Below, one piece after another: positions 25,016-32,334 of a stretch of 64,000 nt of DNA. The DNA is from Oceanibium sediminis (GTDB lineage: Bacteria > Pseudomonadota > Alphaproteobacteria > Rhodobacterales > Rhodobacteraceae), in the NCBI RefSeq assembly GCF_003265325.1, contig NZ_QGNX01000004.1, positions 248,001 through 312,000 on the forward strand. Reading direction: 5' to 3'. A model generated the notes under the pieces. That model searched no databases. It saw only the letters and a list, made by a program, of their open reading frames with translations, and was not told where the DNA came from. Position 1 is the first letter of the stretch; each line of letters begins with the position of its first letter. The translations under genes were made by a program, and so were the position numbers.

Positions 25016-25753
25016 CTAGTGGCGCAGGATCTTGCTGAAGAAATCCCGCGCCCGGTCCGTTCGCGGTGAATCGAACAGCGCGGCGGGCTCGCCGGATTCC
25101 ACGATCTGGCCGCCATCCATGAAGATGACCTTGTCCGCGACTTCCCGCACGAAGGCCATTTCATGGCTGACGATGATCATCGTCATCCCCTCGGCGGCCA
25201 GTTTCCCCACCGCGTCGAGCACTTCGTTCACCAGTTCGGGATCAAGCGCGGATGTCACCTCGTCCAGCAGCAAGATCTGCGGTTTCAGCGCCAGCGCGCG
25301 CGCCAGCGCCACGCGTTGCTGCTGCCCGCCGGAGAGCTGGTCGGAATAGGCGTCGGCCTTGTCCCCGAGCCCCACCAGCCCAAGCAGGCGGCGGGCCTCG
25401 GACTCCACCTCGGCGCGAGGCCAGCGCTTGATCTTCAGCGGGGCGAGGGTCAGGTTCTGCATCACCGTCATGTTCTGGAACAGGTTGTATTGCTGGAACA
25501 CGATGGCCATGCGATCCCGCGCCGCGCGCACCGATTTCGCGTTGGAATAGTCCAGCTGGTCCCCGGCGAGGGCGACATGCCCCCCTGTCACGGGCGTCAG
25601 TCCCATCAGTGCGCGCAGCACCGTCGACTTGCCCGAGCCCGACGGACCGACGAGCGCCGCGATCTCGCCCTTCTCGATCGAAAAGCTGATGCCCTTCAGG
25701 ACTTCAAGTGCGCCATATTTTGCGCGCACGTCGTTGACCGCGAGGTGTGCCAA
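25016..25753 (-). CDS. Amino-acid-type ABC transporter ATP-binding protein, 245 aa (TTG start)
   Basis: GlnQ/HisP-type ATPase: Walker A GPSGSGKST, Q loop FQQYNLF, signature LSGGQQQR, Walker B ILLLDEVTSALDPE and H loop VSHEMAF. The start is a TTG at 25753 preceded by CTGGAGAA at good spacing; this lies 50 bp inside the upstream permease gene, so the two genes overlap and are probably translationally coupled. It energises the importer formed with the permeases at 25704 and 26417 and the binding protein at 27153. Confidence 0.9.
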   Translation of the reverse strand: MAHLAVNDVRAKYGALEVLKGISFSIEKGEIAALVGPSGSGKSTVLRALMGLTPVTGGHVALAGDQLDYSNAKSVRAARDRMAIVFQQYNLFQNMTVMQNLTLAPLKIKRWPRAEVESEARRLLGLVGLGDKADAYSDQLSGGQQQRVALARALALKPQILLLDEVTSALDPELVNEVLDAVGKLAAEGMTMIIVSHEMAFVREVADKVIFMDGGQIVESGEPAALFDSPRTDRARDFFSKILRH

Positions 25754-26417
25754 GACGTTTCTCCAGATATTGGCCAAGAAGGCTGAGCGGAAAGGATAGC
25801 AGGAAATAGCACAGGGCGATGGTTCCGAAGACAAGGATCCCCGAATACCCCTGGTTGTTGAGTTCCTTGCCACGGAAGGTCAGTTCGAACACGCCGACCT
25901 GGCTGACCAGTGCGGTATCCTTGATGAAAGATACCGCGAAGGCGATGGCTGGCGGGACGATCACCGGCCACGCCTGGGGTAGCACGATCTTCAGTTGGGT
26001 TTGCAGGCGCGACAGGTTCATCGCCTCGGCCGCTTCGACTTGGGTGCGTGGTACGGATTCGATGCCGCCGCGGATGATGTCGGCGGTATAGGCAACGGCG
26101 TAAAGGCAGATCGCGATCACCGCGATGGTGAACAGCGACGCGTCCGGCGTGACCGCCTGGATGAAGAACAGAACGAGGTAGATCACCACGATGAAGGGAA
26201 TACGGCGGAAGACTTCGACGTAGGCAATGCAGATCCAGCGCAGCGGCAGCGCCCAGAGGCCGGGCGTCTGGCGCAGGAACACCAGCACAAAGGCAAGGCC
26301 GAAGCCGATCAGGCAGCCGACGAGCGTCATCGCCAGTGTCAACCCGGCGGCCTCCAGCAAGAGCGTCAGGTTCTGGGCACTGAAGAAGCGCGGGATCTGT
26401 TCGATCATCCGCTCCAT
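25704..26417 (-). CDS. Amino-acid-type ABC transporter permease, 237 aa
   Basis: HisM/GlnP-type permease with about five TM segments. The EAA-type loop contacting the ATPase is visible (QVEAAEAMNLSRLQTQLKIVLPQA). Its ATG overlaps the stop of the preceding permease (TGATG at 26415-26419). Its C-terminus overlaps the ATPase gene by 50 bp. Pairs with the 26417-27094 permease as the membrane heterodimer. Confidence 0.9.
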   Translation of the reverse strand: MERMIEQIPRFFSAQNLTLLLEAAGLTLAMTLVGCLIGFGLAFVLVFLRQTPGLWALPLRWICIAYVEVFRRIPFIVVIYLVLFFIQAVTPDASLFTIAVIAICLYAVAYTADIIRGGIESVPRTQVEAAEAMNLSRLQTQLKIVLPQAWPVIVPPAIAFAVSFIKDTALVSQVGVFELTFRGKELNNQGYSGILVFGTIALCYFLLSFPLSLLGQYLEKRLGTPRGQRRARKIWRT

Positions 26418-27094
26418 CAGAAGATCTTCGCCTTCACTCGGAACGCCCAGCGGCCCAGCAGCGCCAGGCCGATGCTGGCGATGAAGGTCAGCACGACGTA
26501 CATCCCCGCGACGACGGTGAAATACTCGAGCCAGCGGTAGTTGACGCTTGACAGGTTGATCGCCTGCCCGGTCAACTCGTCCACCCCGATGAGCGCACCG
26601 ACCGAGGTGCCCATGACAAGGACAACGATGAAGAAGTTGGCTAGCGCGGGATAGATGGATTTCGCGATATGGGGCACGATGATGTAGCGGATCTGCTGGA
26701 CAAGCGACATGCCGAGTGTCTGGCCCGCCTCGATCTCGGTCACGCGGACGGACAGGAAACCGGCGCGCAGGATGAGCGTCAGATAGGCCCCCGCATTCAG
26801 CGTCAGCCCGATCAGCAGGCAGGCTTCGTTCGACCAGCGCACACCGACTTCCGGCAGGCCGAAGTAGAGGAAATAGATCTGGATCAGGGCCGGCGTGTTG
26901 GTGATGAACACGACATAGGCGTTGACCAGCAGGCGCACCGGCCATGGCCCGTAGGTCTTCAGGCTGGCGCAAACCAGGCCGATCAGTGCACCCCCCGCAA
27001 AGGCGAAGACACCCAGCTGGAATGTCAGCAACGCCCCTGCGAACAATTCGTCGAGGTTGTCCCAGACGACCCCGAACTGAAACCTGTAATTCAT
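26417..27094 (-). CDS. Amino-acid-type ABC transporter permease, 225 aa
   Basis: HisQ/GlnP-type permease with about five TM segments and the EAA loop EIEAGQTLGMSLVQQIRYIIVPH. Follows the binding-protein gene by 58 bp, and its stop overlaps the next permease start by one base. Part of the leftward operon 27962 to about 24299. Confidence 0.9.
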   Translation of the reverse strand: MNYRFQFGVVWDNLDELFAGALLTFQLGVFAFAGGALIGLVCASLKTYGPWPVRLLVNAYVVFITNTPALIQIYFLYFGLPEVGVRWSNEACLLIGLTLNAGAYLTLILRAGFLSVRVTEIEAGQTLGMSLVQQIRYIIVPHIAKSIYPALANFFIVVLVMGTSVGALIGVDELTGQAINLSSVNYRWLEYFTVVAGMYVVLTFIASIGLALLGRWAFRVKAKIF

Positions 27095-27152
27095 GCCTAT
27101 GACCTTTTTGGCTCAGCCCGGAGCGTATTCCCCCCGGACCGAGCCAGGATCA

Positions 27153-27962
27153 TCAGAAGTACGGATCGGGTTCGACCGTGCGCAGCATCGGCGCACCGTA
27201 ATGACGTTCCCAAGTCTCGTTGATCATCCCCGAGGAGTGCAGGTTGTAGAGCGCGATGTTCAGCACCTCGGTCAGGTTGTCGTTGCCCTGCGCCACGCCG
27301 ATCGCGCAATAGGCGACGAAAATCGGGTTCTCGACCACACGCCAGTTCACGTCTGGGTAGTTTTCCGTAAATGCCATGAAGAAGTCGATATTCTCCACGA
27401 TCGCGTCTGCGCGCCCCTGCGCGACGAGGCGCACGGTATCCGCCAGGGTGTCGACCAGTTCGACCTCCACTTCCGGCATGTTCTCTCCGATCCAGTCGAC
27501 CGTCCAGTTGCCGCGCATGTTGGCCAGCGTCACCCCGTCCACGTTGAAATCCTGCCAGCTATCACCCTCGATCTTGTCGGTGGCGAGCACGGCCAGAACC
27601 TCGGTGTGAAGCGGCACGGTGTAATCGATCAGCTTCGCGCGCTCGGTATTGCGGGTCAGCGCCCCGAGCGAAATGTCGATGCGGTCGGACACGAGGAACG
27701 GCACGCGCTGAGGCGTCTCCGTGGGTACCCACTCGACCTCCACGCCGATGGCGGCGGCCAGCGCTTTGCCGACATCGATGTCGAAACCTTCCCATTCCCC
27801 CGCATCGTTGCGTGTGCTCATGTTGGGGAAGTTGGGGTTGATGCCGATCCGGATCACGCCGTCCGACAGGATGTCATCCAGGCTTTTGGCTTGCGCAGCC
27901 GTCAGGGACATCGCCCCAAGTGCCACCGCCGCGATGCCGGCCAGAAAATGTCTCTTAAGCAT
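27153..27962 (-). CDS. Amino-acid-type ABC substrate-binding protein, 269 aa
   Basis: Periplasmic family-3 solute-binding protein: Sec signal peptide MLKRHFLAGIAAVALGAMSL ending TAAQA, then the two-lobed fold beginning GVIRIGINPNFPNMS and with GFDIDVGKALA. Family members bind polar amino acids, opines or ectoine-like zwitterions. The start at 27962 follows GGGAG 8 bp upstream. First gene of the importer operon; a copy of the GTKCGC-type operator (28035-28059) lies about 73 bp upstream, placing it in the IclR regulon proposed here. Confidence 0.9.
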   Translation of the reverse strand: MLKRHFLAGIAAVALGAMSLTAAQAKSLDDILSDGVIRIGINPNFPNMSTRNDAGEWEGFDIDVGKALAAAIGVEVEWVPTETPQRVPFLVSDRIDISLGALTRNTERAKLIDYTVPLHTEVLAVLATDKIEGDSWQDFNVDGVTLANMRGNWTVDWIGENMPEVEVELVDTLADTVRLVAQGRADAIVENIDFFMAFTENYPDVNWRVVENPIFVAYCAIGVAQGNDNLTEVLNIALYNLHSSGMINETWERHYGAPMLRTVEPDPYF

Positions 27963-28034
27963 TGTTGGTACTCCCATGTCGTACAGGTCGATGTGCGTTG
28001 GTCCAATCGATAGGTCGGATCTTGCGCCCGACTT

Positions 28035-28059
28035 GTGCGCAAAACGAACTTTTGTGCGC
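28035..28059. promoter_or_regulatory. Putative IclR operator, site A (amino-acid ABC operon)
   Basis: Three half-sites: GTGCGC (28035-28040), 3 bp, ACGAAC (28044-28049), TTTT, GTGCGC (28054-28059). The first and second are inverted and the third repeats the first. Same layout as sites B and C and, on the other strand, D and E. Confidence 0.7.
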
Positions 28060-28181
28060 AAGAAAAGCGTCGGGCAGATTGCAACGCCTGTCAATCCCCA
28101 GCCTCGGGAATTCGCAAACTTAAGGGAACAGCCGCGCGGCGACGCGCGATTTGCAGGCATCGCGCATCGCGGGCCGCGGGA

Positions 28182-29654
28182 TCAGCCGCCGGAGATTTCG
28201 GCCTCCACCTCGATCTCGACATCATAGGGCCCGATCAGATCGACCCCGCCGACCAGCGTGTTGGCCGGACGCGTTGCCCCGAAATATCGCGCGTGCACTC
28301 CCGAGACAGCCTCCCAATCCTCTGTGCGGCGCAGGTAGATGCGGGTGCGGATCACATCCTCGGGCGTTCCGCCAAGCGACAGGATCGCGGCAAGGATCTT
28401 GTCGAAAGCGTAGACCGCCTGCCCTTCCACGTCACCGGGACACACGGGAGCGCCGCCGGGCGTCGTGGCGGTCGTTCCGCTGACGAGGATGCGCGCGCCG
28501 GACCGGATGGCGCGCGCGAATCCCGCCTTCGCTTCCCAAACGGAACCGCTTTCCGCGCGCATCCGCCCCGGCCGTGACGGAACCTCTGCCACGTCGAAGA
28601 CCGGCGGCAGCGCATCGAGGTGATGGCTCAGATCCCCCGAGGCGGTGAGGAATGGCGGCTTTCGGTACTCGTCACCGCAATCGCCGGGGATGGGCGTCAT
28701 TCCGGCAGTCGCCGCACCAAGCGCGGCCCGATCCTCGGCATCGAGTGTGAGGGACAGCGCGCGCAGGTTGTCGGCGCGATGCTCCGTCTCGCCCAGTCGC
28801 GCGCCGATGATCGTGGCGCGCACCGCCGGATGATCCAGCACCCAGGCCGAAGCGACGTTCGACGCCGAGACGCCATGCTTTGCAGCGATCGCGGAAACCG
28901 CCTGCATCATGTCCTGAAATGGCCCCCAGCCACCACCTGCATCGATGAAGCGCTTGTATTTCATGCGGCTCCAATCGGGGATGTCGCGCGGCTCCTCCGC
29001 CCCGATCCAGCGATCCGAAAGAAAGCCCCCGCCAAGAGTGCCGAAAGCCAAGATCGCCACGTCATGCGCCAGCGCAACGTCCGAAAGATCCGCCGCCGCA
29101 CGGCGATCCAGCAGCGAGAAGCAGACCTGGTTCGAGGCCACCTCGATCCCGTTCTTCAGCAACATACGCAGGTGTTGTGCATCGAAGTTGGTCAGCCCGA
29201 TTTCGCGGATCAGCCCCTCCTCGCGCAGGCGCATCATCTGCTCAAGCGCATCGAGGTATTCCGGCGACTCGTAGCGCCACCAGTGGAACTGCATCACGTC
29301 GATGCAGTCGAGGTCCAGCCGCTCCAACGCCGTCTCGATCCCCTTGCGCACGACGCTTGCGCCCATCGATCCCGGCTCGGGGCACCATTTCGTCAGGATC
29401 GTCGGCGGCGTTTCGCCCGCCTCGCGCATGGCCTTGCGGACCATGCCGGCCACGATCTCGGCGCTGCCGTAGTGATCGGCCATGTCAAAGGTGTCGAAAC
29501 CCGTTCGGGCATAGGCCAGCAACGCCTCGGCCGCCGCATCAAGGTCGAAGGGCTTGCCGTCGCGCTCCTGATCCGCCATCTGCCACAAGCCGGTGATCAG
29601 GCGTCGGATCGGCACATCGCGCCCTAGGGTGGCGCTTTCCGGCTGGCGAGTCAT
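28182..29654 (-). CDS. Aldo/keto reductase fused to a Rid (YjgF/YER057c) domain, 490 aa
   Basis: Residues 1 to about 340 are an AKR TIM barrel: GLWQMAD, catalytic Asp/Tyr in DMADHYGSAE, Lys in ILTKW, His in MQFHWW, and the NADPH-site region AIRATIIGARLGE near the end. From about 365 to 487 follows a Rid domain (ILVSGTTATTPGG, DVIRTRIYLRR, PANTLVGGVDLIGPYDVEIEVE). RidA proteins hydrolyse reactive enamine/imine intermediates; the Arg that RidA uses (PARS) is Asn here (PANT), so this belongs to another Rid group. GGGAGAG precedes the ATG at 29654. Operator F lies just upstream. The fusion suggests aldehyde reduction coupled to imine handling. Confidence 0.88.
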   Translation of the reverse strand: MTRQPESATLGRDVPIRRLITGLWQMADQERDGKPFDLDAAAEALLAYARTGFDTFDMADHYGSAEIVAGMVRKAMREAGETPPTILTKWCPEPGSMGASVVRKGIETALERLDLDCIDVMQFHWWRYESPEYLDALEQMMRLREEGLIREIGLTNFDAQHLRMLLKNGIEVASNQVCFSLLDRRAAADLSDVALAHDVAILAFGTLGGGFLSDRWIGAEEPRDIPDWSRMKYKRFIDAGGGWGPFQDMMQAVSAIAAKHGVSASNVASAWVLDHPAVRATIIGARLGETEHRADNLRALSLTLDAEDRAALGAATAGMTPIPGDCGDEYRKPPFLTASGDLSHHLDALPPVFDVAEVPSRPGRMRAESGSVWEAKAGFARAIRSGARILVSGTTATTPGGAPVCPGDVEGQAVYAFDKILAAILSLGGTPEDVIRTRIYLRRTEDWEAVSGVHARYFGATRPANTLVGGVDLIGPYDVEIEVEAEISGG

Positions 29655-29670
29655 TTGGTCTCTCCCATTT

Positions 29671-29686
29671 TCGAACATTTGTGCGC
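29671..29686. promoter_or_regulatory. Putative IclR operator, site F (AKR-Rid / AcoX-like divergent gap)
   Basis: TCGAAC (29671-29676), 4 bp, GTGCGC (29681-29686). The 15-bp core shared with sites A-C (GAAC, T-rich 4-mer, GTGCGC) is clear; the third half-site is degenerate. It is the weakest of the six and lies in the 72-bp gap between divergent genes. Confidence 0.55.
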
Positions 29687-29726
29687 ATTGTTGGGGGCAG
29701 CATTCAAGGGGCAACCGTTGGACACC

Positions 29727-30839
29727 ATGCGTATCGGACTGATCGTGAATCCCGTCGCCGGACTTGGCGGCGCCGTCGGGCTGAAGGGCACCGATGGACC
29801 GGATACGGTGGCGGAGGCGCTGCGTCGGGGCGCAAACCCGCAGGCCGGGGCGCGCACGCGGCTGGCACTGGAACGCCTTGCCGCCCGTTGCCCGGGGGCG
29901 GACCTTTCCGTCGCCCCCGGCCCCCTTGGCGCGGACTGGGCGGAAGGATCGCCCCTTACCCTGGATATCGCGCACATGCCCGCGGCAAGCGGTACGGGAC
30001 GCGACACCCAGCTGGCCGTAGAGGCAATGCGGGATGCGTCGCTGATCGTCTTCGCCGGCGGCGACGGCACCGCCCGTGACGTGGCCGCTGCGCTGCCCGA
30101 GGGGGCCGCGATGCTCGGCATCCCCTGCGGGGTCAAGATGCATTCAGGTGTCTTCGCGGTGTCCCCCGGCGCGGCGGGCGCGCTGCTGGCGGATCTGGTC
30201 TCGGCGCCGGACCGGATCGCCTGGAATGACGCCGCCGAGGTCATGGACATTGACGAGGACGCCCTCCGCGCCGGTGTGCTGGCACCGCGGCTCTACGGGC
30301 TGGCGCGGGTGCCTGTCGCCCGCCGACTGATGCAGGCGTCCAAGGGCGGACCAAGGATGGATTCCGCAGAGGCCCTGACAGCCGCCGCGCAAGAGGTGGC
30401 GCACAACATGACCCCCGGAACGCTTTACATCATCGGCCCCGGCACCAGCGCGGGCGCGGTGATGCGCGCAGCAGGGCACGCGCCGACGACCTTGGGCACG
30501 GACGCACTACTTGATGGCGCGGTGGTTGCCCGTGACGCCCGCGCATCAGAACTGGAGGCATTGGCAAGCGACCGCCCCGTTCGCATCGTGCTCGGCGTTA
30601 CGGGCCAACAGGGCTTCCTACTCGGGCGCGGCAACCAGCAGATCAGCCCCGCGCTGATCGCGCGCGCCGGCCGCGAAGGGCTGATCGTCCTCGCCACGGA
30701 AGAGAAGCTCGCCAGCCTCGCCCAGCCCCGCCTTTGGGTGGATACGGGTGTGCCAGACCTCGATACGGCGCTCTCGGGGTATATCCGCGTCAGGACCGGC
30801 GCAGGACGCCTGACAATGATGCGCGTCGGGGCGAGTTGA
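29727..30839 (+). CDS. ATP-NAD kinase / AcoX-like protein, 370 aa
   Basis: Begins MRIGLIVNPVAGLGG and carries the kinase motif GGDGTARDV (111-119) of the NAD kinase / diacylglycerol kinase-like fold, with ILGVTGQQGFLLGRGNQQ further on; this matches the AcoX-type ATP-NAD kinase group whose substrate is not established. The ATG at 29727 has no close ribosome binding site; a TTG at 29718 with AAGGGG 6 bp upstream would add three residues and may be the true start. Divergent from AKR-Rid, and followed by operator B and gcvPA. Confidence 0.8.
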   Translation: MRIGLIVNPVAGLGGAVGLKGTDGPDTVAEALRRGANPQAGARTRLALERLAARCPGADLSVAPGPLGADWAEGSPLTLDIAHMPAASGTGRDTQLAVEAMRDASLIVFAGGDGTARDVAAALPEGAAMLGIPCGVKMHSGVFAVSPGAAGALLADLVSAPDRIAWNDAAEVMDIDEDALRAGVLAPRLYGLARVPVARRLMQASKGGPRMDSAEALTAAAQEVAHNMTPGTLYIIGPGTSAGAVMRAAGHAPTTLGTDALLDGAVVARDARASELEALASDRPVRIVLGVTGQQGFLLGRGNQQISPALIARAGREGLIVLATEEKLASLAQPRLWVDTGVPDLDTALSGYIRVRTGAGRLTMMRVGAS

Positions 30840-30847
30840 TTCCCAAT

Positions 30848-30872
30848 GTGCGATATGCGAACTTTTGTGCAG
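30848..30872. promoter_or_regulatory. Putative IclR operator, site B (gcvPA)
   Basis: GTGCGA (30848-30853), TAT, GCGAAC (30857-30862), TTTT, GTGCAG (30867-30872), 55 bp before the gcvPA start. Confidence 0.7.
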
Positions 30873-30927
30873 ATCAGGATATGCGGTCCGCAGAATCGAC
30901 AATGAATCGAAAAGCAGGGAGCAAGCC

Positions 30928-32334
30928 ATGACCAGCCAAACCCGCGCCCATCCCTGGATGGCCAACTCCGCGCCCGGTGCCGTCCAGGCCATGCTGGACG
31001 AGATCGGCGCCGCGTCCGTCGCCGAGGTGTTCGAGCAGATCCCGAAGGATCATTTCCGCAAGACGCCGCTCGACCTGCCCCCCGCCCTCGACAGTGAGGT
31101 GGCTCTGAGGCGCGATCTGGTGACCAAATTGAAGCGAAATTCCGATTGCGAGGCGAACCTGTCGTTCCTTGGCGCGGGTGTCTGGCAGCACCATGTCCCG
31201 GCGGTCGTGGATGAGATCGTCGGGCGGACCGAATTCGCCACCAACGTGTGGGGTAGCTACCAGTCCGATCACGGGCGCAACCAGGCGTGGTTCGAGTTCT
31301 CATCGCAACTGGGGGCGCTGCTGAACCTCGATGTGGTGCAATTGCCGGTCTATTCCTGGGGATGCGCCAATGGCCACGCGGTACGCATGGCCGCGCGGAT
31401 GACGGGGCGCAACAAGGTGCTCGTCTCCGCGCTGTCGGACCCAGAGCGGCTGTCAGTCTTGCGCACCTATTGCCAGCCCTCCGAGATGGACAGCCATATC
31501 GAGGTGGTGAGCGTCGCCACCGATCCGACCAGCGGGCGGCTCGACCTTGGGGACCTGGCGGCGAAGCTGGGGGACGATGTGGCGGCCGTCTATTTCGAGA
31601 ACCCCGCCTATCTGGGCACCATCGAAACCGAGTCGGCCGAAATCGCCCGTCTGGCCCGCGCGGCGGGGGCGGAAACCATCGTCGGCGTCGACCCAGTGTC
31701 ACTGGGGGTGATGACCGCGCCGGGGGATTACGGGGCTGATATCGTCACCGGCCCGGTGCAACCGCTGGGCGTGCACATGCATTGCGGCGGCGGTGTGGGC
31801 GGCTTCATCGCCTCCCGCGATGAAGCGCGATATGTTCATGAATACAACGGGTTCCTCGTCTCTGTTGCCGAAACGGTTCAGGATGGGCCGCTTGGCTTCG
31901 GCCTCGCCTGTCCGCACCAGAACTCCTACGGCTCGCGCGAGCACGGCAAGGACTGGACCGGGAACTCAACCTACCTCTGGGCGATTGCCGGGGCCGTCTA
32001 CATGAGCCTGCTCGGCCCTGATGGCTTTCGCGAACTGGGCGAGTTGATCGTGGCCCGCGCGCGTTACGCCGCAAAGCTGCTCGGCGCGGTACCGGGGGTG
32101 CGGATCGTCTGGCCCGACACCACGTTCAAGGAATTCGTGGTCAACTTCGACGACACTGGGGAAACGGTTGAAGATATTAATGCAAGCCTCAGGAAACATA
32201 AAATCTTTGGAGGTATCGATCTGTCGAACCAGATCCCTTCGCTGGGCAAGTCCGCGCTTTACTGCGTGACCGAAGTGCATACCGCCGCTGATATCCGCCG
32301 GCTAGCCGATACCCTGAAGGAGGTGCTCAAATGA
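30928..32334 (+). CDS. gcvPA: Divergent glycine dehydrogenase (decarboxylating) subunit 1-like protein, GcvPA-like, 468 aa
   Basis: PLP-enzyme fold of the N-terminal half of the glycine-cleavage P protein. The region NLSFLGAGVWQHHVP corresponds to the family's 'FLGAG-Y-H' segment. The usual YTPYQAEISQG and NASLYDGATA segments are replaced by NVWGSYQSDHGRN and LPVYSWGCANG, so the substrate site differs from standard GcvPA. GGGAG precedes the ATG; operator B lies upstream. It overlaps gcvPB by 4 bp (ATGA). No gcvT or gcvH is in the window, so a role in ordinary glycine cleavage is doubtful. Confidence 0.85.
   Translation: MTSQTRAHPWMANSAPGAVQAMLDEIGAASVAEVFEQIPKDHFRKTPLDLPPALDSEVALRRDLVTKLKRNSDCEANLSFLGAGVWQHHVPAVVDEIVGRTEFATNVWGSYQSDHGRNQAWFEFSSQLGALLNLDVVQLPVYSWGCANGHAVRMAARMTGRNKVLVSALSDPERLSVLRTYCQPSEMDSHIEVVSVATDPTSGRLDLGDLAAKLGDDVAAVYFENPAYLGTIETESAEIARLARAAGAETIVGVDPVSLGVMTAPGDYGADIVTGPVQPLGVHMHCGGGVGGFIASRDEARYVHEYNGFLVSVAETVQDGPLGFGLACPHQNSYGSREHGKDWTGNSTYLWAIAGAVYMSLLGPDGFRELGELIVARARYAAKLLGAVPGVRIVWPDTTFKEFVVNFDDTGETVEDINASLRKHKIFGGIDLSNQIPSLGKSALYCVTEVHTAADIRRLADTLKEVLK

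Noticed and set aside
29655-30143. A leftward open frame extending the AKR-Rid gene to 653 residues
   Set aside because: The extension is antisense to the AcoX-like gene, has no family similarity, and the ATG at 29654 has a proper ribosome binding site.
30840-30927. Glycine riboswitch before gcvPA
   Set aside because: The leader is under 90 bp, is filled by operator B and the ribosome binding site, and lacks the tandem aptamer structure.
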